Shown here: piece by piece, positions 35,066 through 42,245 of the stretch
How positions within the stretch are numbered: the first letter of the stretch is position 1
How the letters are laid out: the number at the start of each line of letters is the position of its first letter
Source: Flavobacteriales bacterium
GTDB taxonomy: Bacteria > Bacteroidota > Bacteroidia > Flavobacteriales_F > PHOS-HE28
Direction: 5' to 3'
NCBI GenBank assembly: GCA_019912395.1
Contig: JAIOIH010000039.1
Coordinates: 1 to 55,499 of the forward strand
Length of the DNA stretch: 55,499 nucleotides
Notes under the pieces: model-generated
The model's database searches: none
Told to the model about the DNA's origin: nothing
Seen by the model: only the letters and a program-made list of their open reading frames with translations
Made by a program: the position numbers and the translations under genes

Positions 35066-36253
35066 CTAATTATGAGGCTCCAATTCCTGCAATATCACCT
35101 CACAGGCTTCCCGCACAAGCTCCTCCGTAATGCACAACGGCGGTGCTATCCGGAACGCCGTAGGGCAGCTCAGGAACCAAAAGCCCAGCACGCCGCGTTC
35201 CAAGCAACCCATCACCACGCGCTGCACCTTGAGGGCATCTCCCAGGTCCACGGCGAGCATCAGGCCCATGCCACGCACTTCCTTGATCGCCGGGTGAACC
35301 AGCAGTTCCTTAAAGAGCGCTCCCATACGGTCGGCGTTGACGGCGAGGTGCTCTTCCTCCAACACGTTCAGGGCCGCCAAGCCCGCAACACAGGGGATGG
35401 GATGACCACCGAACGTGGTGATGTGCCCCAGAACGGGATCATGCGTGAACAGGTGCATCCGTTCCTTCGAACTGACAAACGCACCCATGGGCATGCCGCC
35501 GCCCAAGGCCTTGCCCAGCACCAGGATGTCCGGTACCACCCCGAAATGCTCGAACGCAAAGAGCTTCCCGGTACGTCCAAAGCCGGTTTGCACCTCATCA
35601 AAAATGAGCATTGCGCCCGTCTCATCACAGCGTTTCCGCAGCGCCAGCATCCAGCTCCGGTCCGGCACCCGCACGCCGGCATCGCCTTGTATCGGTTCGA
35701 TGATCACTGCTGCCGTGCCCTCGTTGACCAACGCAAGATCCTCCTCTTCGTTGAAGCGCATGAAGCGAACGCCCGGCAATAGGGGCCGGTTGCGGTACTT
35801 CTTCTCCTCGTTGCCGGTGATGCTCAGTGAGCCGTGCGTGCTGCCGTGGTAGCTCTTGTGGCAGGCCACCAACCCCGTGCGGCCGGTGATGCGCTTGGCG
35901 AGTTTGATGGCAGCCTCGTTCGCTTCGGTGCCACTGTTCACGAAGTAGACGCTGTCCAAGCCGGCCGGTAATAGGCTCGTGAGCCTTTCCGCAAAACGCA
36001 CTTGCGGCTCCTGGATGAACTCGCCGTACGGGATCACGTGCAGGTACTTGTCCGCTTGCTCCTTGATCGCTGCCACCACCTTCGGATGCCGGTGCCCCGC
36101 GTTGTTCACCGCCAGGCCGGCCACCAGGTCCAAATACCGTCTGCCATCGCGGGTGTGCAGGTGGCAGCCTTCCGCACCAACGATGTCCAGTGCAATGGGG
36201 AAGGGGCTGGTTTGGGCCAGATGAGCCAAAAAGGAAGCACGGAGGTCGGGCAT
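35066..36253 (-). CDS. Class III PLP-dependent aminotransferase (acetylornithine/ornithine type)
   Basis: 395 residues from ATG 36253 (MPDLRASFLAHLAQ). Fold type I: VNSGTEANEAAIKLAKR, ACHKSYHGSTHGSL, EPIQGDAGVRVP, IFDEVQTGFGRTG with the PLP-Asp, and the Schiff-base Lys in LVLGKALGGGMPMGA. The nearest relatives are acetylornithine and succinylornithine aminotransferases, but many Bacteroidota copies outside arg operons have unproven substrates. Cytoplasmic. Single gene; the nearest neighbour upstream is a REP-like repeat. Confidence 0.88.
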   Translation of the reverse strand: MPDLRASFLAHLAQTSPFPIALDIVGAEGCHLHTRDGRRYLDLVAGLAVNNAGHRHPKVVAAIKEQADKYLHVIPYGEFIQEPQVRFAERLTSLLPAGLDSVYFVNSGTEANEAAIKLAKRITGRTGLVACHKSYHGSTHGSLSITGNEEKKYRNRPLLPGVRFMRFNEEEDLALVNEGTAAVIIEPIQGDAGVRVPDRSWMLALRKRCDETGAMLIFDEVQTGFGRTGKLFAFEHFGVVPDILVLGKALGGGMPMGAFVSSKERMHLFTHDPVLGHITTFGGHPIPCVAGLAALNVLEEEHLAVNADRMGALFKELLVHPAIKEVRGMGLMLAVDLGDALKVQRVVMGCLERGVLGFWFLSCPTAFRIAPPLCITEELVREACEVILQELEPHN

Positions 36254-36295
36254 GCCGCAAAGATCGGTGCAACCGCTCATCCGGCTCTAACCGCA

Positions 36296-36352
36296 GCTCT
36301 AGCTCGGCCCCGGCCGAGCGGTCCTATCTGGTCGCGCCCCGCGATGCATCCC
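36296..36352. repeat. REP-like double-hairpin element, copy 1
   Basis: Hairpin CTCGGCCCCGGCCGAG (36303-36318), a 13-nt linker, then hairpin TCGCG-CCC-CGCGA (36332-36344). Copy 2 at 38041-38098 has the same order, orientation and linker length. The end of this copy (CGATGCATCCC, 36342-36352) also pairs exactly with GGGATGCATCG at 36378-36388. Confidence 0.8.
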
Positions 36353-36377
36353 CATCTGCACCGCTAGGCTCCCGATA

Positions 36378-36397
36378 GGGATGCATCGGCGGTTTTT
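36378..36397. other. Inverted-repeat arm with T run
   Basis: GGGATGCATCG (36378-36388) is the exact complement of 36342-36352, and is followed by GCGG and five T. It would terminate plus-strand transcripts, but no plus-strand gene runs into it; it could protect the ECF operon from antisense reads. Confidence 0.4.
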
Positions 36398-36415
36398 CCC
36401 CATAGGTCAGCACCC

Positions 36416-36883
36416 TCAGCGGTTCCTCCCCTGCGACCGCATCCGCTTCAGCAGCTCCCGGTTGAAATCACGTTCAGCGCCTTCAAGTTCAAGGGTTTTC
36501 ACCGCACCGATGCTCTTTTTGAACTCCTCCACGTAGCGCTTGCGGATATCCAACTGGTCCTGCCGGTTCTTCAGGATCTCATCGATCGCCTTGGAAGCAT
36601 CCGCTTCGGTGAGCGTTCCGGATCCCTTCCGGTCGCGGCGCTCCGAGCGCAACTCCTTCCGGGCCGCTTCCATTTCCGCATCATAGCGGTCGTAGATCGG
36701 CCAAAAGGTCCGGGCTTCCTCCGGGGAAAGTGCCAAGCGTTGGGTGATGAAGGCGCTCTTCTGGGCCTTGATCTCCTTCATTTTGTCCGGTGAGATCCCC
36801 GGTTCGCCGTCCTGGGCATGCGCCATGCCGGCGATCCCGGCGATCAGGGTGAAGAGGAAGGGCCGAAGGATATGGACGTTCAT
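36416..36883 (-). CDS. Spy/CpxP-like periplasmic protein
   Basis: 155 residues. Signal peptide (NVHILRPFLFTLIAGIAGMA, cleaved after AHA). The mature part is helical and charged, with LALSPEEARTFWPIYDRYDA, the LTxxQ-like area of Spy/CpxP proteins, and a long basic/acidic helix to the end. In Bacteroidota such proteins often sit with ECF sigma factors as envelope-stress sensors or chaperones. The ATG overlaps the upstream stop as ATGA, making it the last gene of the sigma operon. Confidence 0.75.
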   Translation of the reverse strand: MNVHILRPFLFTLIAGIAGMAHAQDGEPGISPDKMKEIKAQKSAFITQRLALSPEEARTFWPIYDRYDAEMEAARKELRSERRDRKGSGTLTEADASKAIDEILKNRQDQLDIRKRYVEEFKKSIGAVKTLELEGAERDFNRELLKRMRSQGRNR

Positions 36884-37332
36884 TGTTGATGGAGGTAATC
36901 GGTGAGGTCGATATCATGCTGGTCCACGTACGCCAACGCTTCGTTGGGTGTGAGCTGCACGGTGACGGAATCGAAAACGGGCCATTCCGCTTCCGTTGCA
37001 TCGGCCATGATCGTTTGTGTGTCGAACTGCTCGGAGGTCGCGTATTGCAAGGCTTCGTCGGGTGTAAAGGCGGCAACGTCGGGATCGTTCGGGGCGCGCA
37101 ACGAATGCACGGCGAAGATCACCAAGGCCAGTGCAGGCAAAGCTAGCGCGGCGCGTTTCATCCAAATGAGCCGTGGAGTGCGGGACCGCTGGGAAGCAAG
37201 GGCCTGCACCTGGTGCGGGAAGCGCTCGAAAAAGCCTTCTTCCACGGCAAAGGGATCCTGCTTTGGTATCCCGAAGAGCATCGGCGCGTCCTTCCGCACC
37301 TCGTTCTCCTCGTTATGGTCCTTCATGGTCAT
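36880..37332 (-). CDS. Probable anti-sigma-like membrane protein
   Basis: 150 residues. Cytoplasmic N-terminus (PKQDPFAVEEGFFERFPHQV, a motif common in Bacteroidota proteins downstream of ECF sigma factors), one transmembrane segment (ALALPALALVIFAVHSL, about 62-78), and a periplasmic acidic tail with two TPxEAL repeats (TPDEALQYA and TPNEALAYV). Overlaps by ATGA with both neighbours. Position and topology suggest it holds the sigma factor at the membrane; no zinc anti-sigma motif is visible. Confidence 0.7.
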   Translation of the reverse strand: MTMKDHNEENEVRKDAPMLFGIPKQDPFAVEEGFFERFPHQVQALASQRSRTPRLIWMKRAALALPALALVIFAVHSLRAPNDPDVAAFTPDEALQYATSEQFDTQTIMADATEAEWPVFDSVTVQLTPNEALAYVDQHDIDLTDYLHQQ

Positions 37333-37928
37333 CGGTTGCTTTGACGTTCTTGTACCGGATTGGTTTGATCGGGTCGGGAAAGGCCCTGGGTCAGCTCGGC
37401 CTCGATCTTCTTCACGGCGATGTGGTAGCTGGACTTCAGCGCGCCCACACTGGTGCCGGTCACGCGGCTCATCTCCTCATATTTCAGTTCATCAAAATAC
37501 TTCATGGTGAAGACCGCGCGCTGCTTGGGCGGAAGGGTCATCACGGCACGTTGCAGCTTCCGCTGGATCTCGTCCCCTGTGAAATGTTCGCCTGATCCCA
37601 TGCTGGAGGTGAGGCGGTCGGTCACGGTCGCTTCACTGGTGAATATCCCGCGCCGCATGCGCTTGAGGTGGCTGATGCTCTCGTTGTGGGCAATGCGGTA
37701 CAGCCAGCTGTAAAGTTGTGCATCCTCGCGGAACTTGTCGAGCCCGGTCCAAGCCTTCAGGAAGACGTTCTGCAACACATCCTTCGTCTCGTCCGGGTCG
37801 GTGACCATGCGGCGGACAAAGCCGTAGAGCCGTTGCTGGTGCTTGCGCACGAGCAAGTTGAACGCATAGTGCCTGCTTTCCTCCTTGCGGAAGAGGGCGA
37901 TCAACTCCTCATCGGTGGGCTCGTTCAT
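37329..37928 (-). CDS. ECF RNA polymerase sigma factor
   Basis: 199 residues. Region 2 with FVRRMVTDPDETKDVLQNVF and LYSWLYRIAHNESISHLKR; region 4 with LPPKQRAVFTMKYFDELKYE and MSRVTGTSVGALKSSYHIAV. It directs RNA polymerase to a small regulon, probably envelope stress given the partners. First gene of a three-gene ATGA-coupled operon. Four GATCAGAn octamers sit 3 nt upstream of the ATG and no conventional promoter box was seen. Confidence 0.93.
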   Translation of the reverse strand: MNEPTDEELIALFRKEESRHYAFNLLVRKHQQRLYGFVRRMVTDPDETKDVLQNVFLKAWTGLDKFREDAQLYSWLYRIAHNESISHLKRMRRGIFTSEATVTDRLTSSMGSGEHFTGDEIQRKLQRAVMTLPPKQRAVFTMKYFDELKYEEMSRVTGTSVGALKSSYHIAVKKIEAELTQGLSRPDQTNPVQERQSNR

Positions 37929-37931
37929 CGG

Positions 37932-37963
37932 GATCAGAAGATCAGAGGATCAGATGATCAGAG
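37932..37963. repeat. Octamer array, GATCAGAn x4
   Basis: Four consecutive 8-base units differing only at the last base (A, G, T, G), ending 3 nt before the ATG of the ECF sigma factor gene on the minus strand. It lies in the 5' UTR or promoter position. Confidence 0.85.
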
Positions 37964-38040
37964 TTCTCTGCCGAAGCTGTAGCGAAGGTGGAAAATGAAA
38001 TGCCTTTCTCCTTACGTCCCCGTAGGATCACCGCCTCGAA

Positions 38041-38098
38041 GCTATGGCTCGGCCCCGGCCGAGCGGTTCTATTCCGTCGCGCCCCCGCGACACTTCGG
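38041..38098. repeat. REP-like double-hairpin element, copy 2
   Basis: CTCGGCCCCGGCCGAG at 38048-38063 and TCGCG-CCCC-CGCGA at 38077-38090. The loop is one base longer than in copy 1 and the stems are kept. It is preceded by ACGTCCCCGTAGGA (38014-38027), which links it to the repeat at 24030. Confidence 0.8.
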
Positions 38099-38102
38099 TA
38101 AC

Positions 38103-39056
38103 TCACTTCCGCTTCAGTACCCGCTTGGTCGCTGCTACCACGTCCGGTGTGTCCAGTCCATACTTGGCGAGCAATTGTTCCGGTGTTCCGCTCTCGCCGA
38201 AGCTGTCGTTCACGGCCACGTACTCCATGGGCGTGGGCAGCTCGCGGGCGAGCAATTGCGCGATGCTGTCGCCCAAGCCCCCGTGCCGTTGGTGTTCCTC
38301 GCAGGTCACTACGCATCCGGTCTTTCGTACGGAAGTAAGGACGGCCTCCTCATCCAATGGTTTGATCGTGTGGATGTTGATCACCTCCGCGCTGATGCCT
38401 TGCTTCTGTAGTTCCTCCATGGCCTGCAGGGCTTTCCATACCAAGTGCCCACAGGCGAAGATGCTCACGTCCGTGCCTTCGCTCAATAGCTGCGCCTTGC
38501 CGATCTCGAACGGCGTATCGGATGCAATGAAGACGGGCCACTTCGGACGACCGAAGCGCAGGTATACCGGGCCTTCGTGGTCGGCGATGGCGATCGTGGC
38601 CTGCTTGGTCTGGTTGTGGTCGCAGGGCACGATCACCGTCATGCCCGGCAGCATCTTCATCAGTCCGATGTCCTCCAGGATCTGGTGCGTGGCACCGTCC
38701 TCCCCCAGGGTGAGGCCCGCGTGGCTCGCGCAGATCTTCACGTTCTTGCCCGAGTAGGCGATGCTTTGGCGGATCTGGTCGTACACCCGGCCAGTGCTGA
38801 AGTTGGCGAAGGTGCCCGTGTAGGGGATCTTCCCGCCGATGGTCAATCCGGCGGCCATCCCCATCATGTTGGCTTCGGCCACGCCCACTTGGAAAAAGCG
38901 GTCGGGGAAGGCCTTGGCGAAATCACCCATCTTCAGCGATCCTGTGAGGTCGGCACACAAGGCCACCACGCGGTCGTCCGTTTTTCCGATCTCCAACAGC
39001 CCTTCGCCGAAGCCGCTGCGGGTGTCCTTCTTGTCAAGTACAGGGTAGGTGGTCAT
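38103..39056 (-). CDS. Transketolase, C-terminal subunit
   Basis: 317 residues: the pyrimidine-binding and C-terminal domains of a split transketolase (TktC or TktB-like half). [20 protein letters not shown] opens it; [18 protein letters not shown] contains the conserved Glu that activates thiamine diphosphate, and [13 protein letters not shown] and [11 protein letters not shown] follow. It needs the N-terminal half at 40760-41650 to form the pentose-phosphate enzyme. A heptamer array abuts its ATG. Its upstream neighbour on the strand is a VWA gene, not the N-terminal half. Confidence 0.93.
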   Translation of the reverse strand: MTTYPVLDKKDTRSGFGEGLLEIGKTDDRVVALCADLTGSLKMGDFAKAFPDRFFQVGVAEANMMGMAAGLTIGGKIPYTGTFANFSTGRVYDQIRQSIAYSGKNVKICASHAGLTLGEDGATHQILEDIGLMKMLPGMTVIVPCDHNQTKQATIAIADHEGPVYLRFGRPKWPVFIASDTPFEIGKAQLLSEGTDVSIFACGHLVWKALQAMEELQKQGISAEVINIHTIKPLDEEAVLTSVRKTGCVVTCEEHQRHGGLGDSIAQLLARELPTPMEYVAVNDSFGESGTPEQLLAKYGLDTPDVVAATKRVLKRK

Positions 39057-39091
39057 GGTGCTGGTGATTGGGTGCTGGTGATTGGTGATTG
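39057..39091. repeat. Heptamer array, GTGATTG/GGTGCTG x5
   Basis: Five 7-base units in order GGTGCTG, GTGATTG, GGTGCTG, GTGATTG, GTGATTG, starting directly after the CAT of the transketolase start codon. Confidence 0.85.
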
Positions 39092-39101
39092 GACATTCTC
39101 C

Positions 39102-39143
39102 GACTCAGGACTCAAGACTCAGGACTCCCGACTCAAGACTGAC
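39102..39143. repeat. Heptamer array, GACTCAR x6
   Basis: Six 7-base units: four are GACTCAR, one is GACTCCC and the last is GACTGAC. Lies in the gap between the transketolase C-half and the VWA gene. Confidence 0.85.
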
Positions 39144-39149
39144 CGAATT

Positions 39150-39177
39150 CCTCTGTGCTCTCTGTGTCTCTGTGGTG
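39150..39177. repeat. Octamer units, TCTCTGTG family
   Basis: TCTCTGTG-type units with 8-base spacing, just before the end of the VWA gene. Third repeat family in the same 130-bp gap. Confidence 0.65.
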
Positions 39178-39189
39178 AATACTCTTGCC

Positions 39190-40689
39190 TCAAAGTTCGA
39201 TATTGATCGCTCTTCCGCTTGTTACGGTCACATCCTTCACGATCGAGAAAGCGGTTTCCTTGGCGCCACCGGGGCGATAGACCACGCGGTAGTTGCCGGG
39301 GAGCAGCTTGAACTGGTTGCGTGCAAGTCGCCGATCCAGGTCCACTACCCAGACCAGTTCGTTGCCGACCGCTTGGAAGATGGCTCCGGGGCCGGGCACA
39401 TTGGCGATCACGTTCAACACGCCGCTCTTCGGGATGCTCACCGGGGTGACGGCGCTTTGGCGGATCACGACGTTCGGGATGGAGAGGCGGGGGAGGGTGA
39501 GCACCTCCAGGTCGTACGTGCCGGTCCGGTAGAGCTGTGAAGTGTTCATGGGCTGGGCGTTCAACGTGGTGCTCTCGCCTTGCTTGCGCACGATGCAGGC
39601 CACCGGGAGCTCCGCCGTAACGGCCCCCTCGATCTTCAGTTCCAAGGTGCCCTGCCCGGCCACCAGGGCCACTACGTTGTGCCGTCCGGCCTCTATCACC
39701 ACGTTCTCCTTCACGCTTGGCGGCACCGTGTGGGCCACGATGCGATAGGTGAAGACCGGGTCGATGCTCAGGGTGTCGGGCACGCCGCGCAGGTTCATGG
39801 TATGCACGAAGTCGTAGCGGTCCTCGCCGGTGCGCTGGTCGTAGAAGGTCACGGGGACATCGGTCTCCGTGGGCTGGCTTCCGTCGGTGAGCAGGAGCAA
39901 TTGGGTGGTGGTGCTGCGCAACGCCTGTTCGATCACCACGCGGAGCACGCGGTCGAAGGTTTCCGGCGTGCCGGCATCGTAGTAGTTGCCCACGCACTTC
40001 AGGCTGAACTTGTTGGCCTCTTCAATGCCGATGCCGATCACAAAGGGCTTCAGGATGATGCCTTTGGCCTGTAGTGCGCGGCTTACCGCGCAAGGGTCCT
40101 CGTCGCACGCCTCGATCCCGTCGGTGATCAGGATGATGACGTTGCGCGACTTGTTGTCGGGGAAATCCCCTGCCGCTTTTTCCAGTGAACGGGCGATCGG
40201 CGTGGTGCCCAAGCACTGCACGGAGTTCATCTTGTCGCGGATGGCCTGGGCATTGTTCGGCCCGAAAGGCACCTCCAGCTTGGTGTCGTCGCAATCCTGC
40301 TTGCCGGGTTCGATCTTCGTTTGGTGCCCATAGACCCGTAGTGCCAGTTCCACGTTCTCCAAGTGCTCCAGGGGAATGAGCGATTCCAGCAGCACCCGGC
40401 GGGCAGCATTGATCCGCGGCTCATTGCCCCAGAATGCGTTCATGCTGTTGCTTCCGTCCATCACAAAGAGGATGCGGGTGTGCTCCTGCGGTGGCGTTGT
40501 GGTGCTTTGGGCGTGGGCTACTGGTGCGGTCAGGACGGCCAGGAATGCCAAGAATGTAAAATGTAGAATGTAAAATGTAGAATGTCCAATGGCGCTTCGC
40601 CAGTTCGGTGCTTTCCCGCTCCAGTATGCGCGGACGATCCAGTCGCGGCAACGCCTGACAACTGAAAACTGACAACTGACAACCGCCAT
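39190..40689 (-). CDS. VWA domain-containing secreted protein with disturbed 5' end
   Basis: 499 residues if it starts at ATG 40689; the open frame reaches 40749. The von Willebrand A domain (about 75-270) has the MIDAS DGSNSM, TTPIARSLEKAA and LITDGIEACDEDP. The C-terminal half is beta-rich and of unknown class. The signal peptide core (LAFLAVLTAPVAHAQ) is preceded by residues encoded by heptamer repeats (STFYILHFTF), and no ATG lies at a normal distance, so the start is uncertain. It sits between the two halves of transketolase. Confidence 0.8.
   Translation of the reverse strand: MAVVSCQFSVVRRCRDWIVRAYWSGKAPNWRSAIGHSTFYILHFTFLAFLAVLTAPVAHAQSTTTPPQEHTRILFVMDGSNSMNAFWGNEPRINAARRVLLESLIPLEHLENVELALRVYGHQTKIEPGKQDCDDTKLEVPFGPNNAQAIRDKMNSVQCLGTTPIARSLEKAAGDFPDNKSRNVIILITDGIEACDEDPCAVSRALQAKGIILKPFVIGIGIEEANKFSLKCVGNYYDAGTPETFDRVLRVVIEQALRSTTTQLLLLTDGSQPTETDVPVTFYDQRTGEDRYDFVHTMNLRGVPDTLSIDPVFTYRIVAHTVPPSVKENVVIEAGRHNVVALVAGQGTLELKIEGAVTAELPVACIVRKQGESTTLNAQPMNTSQLYRTGTYDLEVLTLPRLSIPNVVIRQSAVTPVSIPKSGVLNVIANVPGPGAIFQAVGNELVWVVDLDRRLARNQFKLLPGNYRVVYRPGGAKETAFSIVKDVTVTSGRAINIEL
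40553..40592. repeat. Heptamer array, AATGTAR x5
   Basis: Five units (AATGTAA, AATGTAG, AATGTAA, AATGTAG, AATGTCC) plus a partial one, inside the predicted signal-peptide codons of the VWA gene. The same family is at 47891-47932 and 49666-49707. Confidence 0.9.
40655..40682. repeat. Heptamer array, CTGACAA x4
   Basis: CTGACAA three times with one CTGAAAA, immediately upstream of the possible ATG 40689 of the VWA gene on the minus strand. Confidence 0.9.
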
Positions 40690-40759
40690 TTCAACCCTCA
40701 TAACGTGGGAACAACGCAAAAGCGTGCCGAATTGATCTAAAGCAGCCACAGCGCAGCGA

Positions 40760-41650
40760 TCAATAATCCCCCAACGTTTCGGGAAGCTGCTTCAGCGCAT
40801 CGGCCAGTTGAGCGTCGTTGGGCGCGATGCCGTGCCATTCATGGGTACCCATCATGAAGTCCACGCCAGCGCCCATTTCGGTGCGCATCAGGATCATCAC
40901 GGGTTTGCCTTTGCCGGTGCGGCTGATGGCCTCCTCGAAACCGGCCAGCACTGCGGCCATGTCATTGCCCTTCATCTCCAGCACATCCCAACCGAAGGCC
41001 TTCCACTTGGCGTTGAGGTCGCCCAAGGGCATCACATCATCCACATCCCCGTCGATCTGGCGACCGTTCCAGTCCACCGTGGCGATCAGGTTGTCCACCT
41101 TCTTGCCGGGACCGGCGAGCGCAGCCTCCCAGATCTGGCCTTCCTGCAATTCGCCATCGCCGTGCAGCGTGAATACCAACGATGGGTCACCATTGAGCTT
41201 CTTCGCCAAGGCCGCGCCGATGCCCACGCTGAGCCCCTGGCCCAAGGAGCCGCTGGCCATGCGCACGCCGGGCAGTCCTTCGTGCGTGGTGGGATGCCCT
41301 TGCAGGCGTGAATCGATCTTGCGGAAGGTCTTCAGTTCCTCCAAGGGGAAGTAGCCGCTGCGGGCCAAAACACTATAGAACACGGGGCTGATGTGGCCAT
41401 TGCTGAGGAAGAAGAGGTCCTCGCCGATGCCGTCCATGCTGAAGTTCTCCGGGTCGTGGCGCATCACATGGAAGTAGAGCGCGACCAAAAAGTCCGTACA
41501 GCCCAACGAGCCGCCGGGGTGGCCGCTCTGGCAGCCATGCACCATGCGCACGATGTCGCGGCGCACTTGGCCGGCGATGGACTTCAGTTCTTCTACGGAG
41601 GTGCTCTTGGCGGTGCTCCGATGTGTATCGGAGGGGGCAGGTGTGGTCAT
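40760..41650 (-). CDS. Transketolase, N-terminal subunit
   Basis: 296 residues from ATG 41650 (MTTPAPSDTHRSTAKS); the extension upstream is not protein-like. The thiamine-diphosphate-binding domain is seen in GHPGGSLGCTDFLVALYF, SGSLGQGLSVGIGAALAKK and the GDGELQEGQIWEA motif (GDGE, the Mg/ThDP site). Pairs with the C-terminal half at 38103-39056 to form transketolase of the pentose phosphate pathway. In many bacteria the halves are adjacent; here a VWA gene of 1.5 kb lies between them. A weak TACCTTCG box lies about 28 nt upstream. Confidence 0.93.
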   Translation of the reverse strand: MTTPAPSDTHRSTAKSTSVEELKSIAGQVRRDIVRMVHGCQSGHPGGSLGCTDFLVALYFHVMRHDPENFSMDGIGEDLFFLSNGHISPVFYSVLARSGYFPLEELKTFRKIDSRLQGHPTTHEGLPGVRMASGSLGQGLSVGIGAALAKKLNGDPSLVFTLHGDGELQEGQIWEAALAGPGKKVDNLIATVDWNGRQIDGDVDDVMPLGDLNAKWKAFGWDVLEMKGNDMAAVLAGFEEAISRTGKGKPVMILMRTEMGAGVDFMMGTHEWHGIAPNDAQLADALKQLPETLGDY

Positions 41651-42093
41651 GGCGGCAGGGATTCCCGTTGTGATGCGCGAAGGTATCCGATGGGCCTGCG
41701 GACCTTGCCCCGCGTGGAAAACTTTTGACAAGTAGATGGGGGCGATCAGATGATCGGAAAATGAGATGATCAGAAAATTGAATGCCACGCTCAATGGACG
41801 GCGGGTCTCAATGGGTGCCGAATGGAACGCTGATTACGCTGACTGTGCGTCGCCAAAGCACTTCCGTGCATTCGGCAGCCTGACGCGACGGCACGTTCCA
41901 TCGGGAAACCCGAGCGCGTGCTGAGACTTGCAGGAGCCCCACAAGTCGCCCTTCCCACGGTAGGCAGGCCCGGCCTATTCGGTTAAGAACGCACACCTAT
42001 GCTTAGCCGTGAAGTCGTGCAGTAGCGGGGGGAAGTCACATCCAGCTTGTTACTTGACTCCATGCACGCGCTCGGGTTTTTCCCGAGTGCGTT
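41651..42093. other. Long intergenic region with repeats and alternative stems
   Basis: No gene seen. It contains the octamer array at 41744-41783, then overlapping inverted repeats: GCCGAATG (41817-41824) pairs with CATTCGGC (41869-41876), while TGGAACG (41823-41829) pairs with CGTTCCA (41894-41900). The two stems share two bases and compete. The palindromic repeat follows at 42069. Confidence 0.6.
41744..41783. repeat. Octamer array, GATCAGAn family
   Basis: Five 8-base units: GATCAGAT, GATCGGAA, AATGAGAT, GATCAGAA, AATTGAAT. Upstream of the transketolase N-half; same family as 37932-37963. Confidence 0.8.
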
Positions 42094-42212
42094 CTGCCTA
42101 GGCCTCCGGCCCGCCTCAAGTACGTATGGCCAGTTGGGTGCGAAGACGGGCCGGAGGCCCTGGGATCCGATCACTCGGCAAAAAGCCGAGCGATTGCGCG
42201 CGTTGGGAACAC
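42069..42212. repeat. Palindromic dispersed repeat, copy 1
   Basis: A 101-bp core (42094-42194) identical to 43933-44033 in the same orientation. Structure: hairpin CTCGGG-TTTTT-CCCGAG (42071-42087), long stem GGCCTCCGGCCCG (42101-42113) with CGGGCCGGAGGCC (42147-42159), hairpin CTCGGC-AAAAA-GCCGAG (42174-42190), and an outer GC stem to about 42212. The left and right hairpins are mirror images apart from one compensated base pair. The element lies 34 bp from the stop of the T9SS gene. Confidence 0.85.
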
Positions 42213-42245
42213 GCGAGCGAGTGCGGGGGATGTATTGACTTGCGT

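Noticed and set aside
34946-35782. Plus-strand ORF of 278 codons opposite the aminotransferase gene
   Set aside because: Amino-acid composition is skewed (His, Arg, Gln) as in antisense frames, and the minus-strand protein has complete PLP-enzyme motifs.
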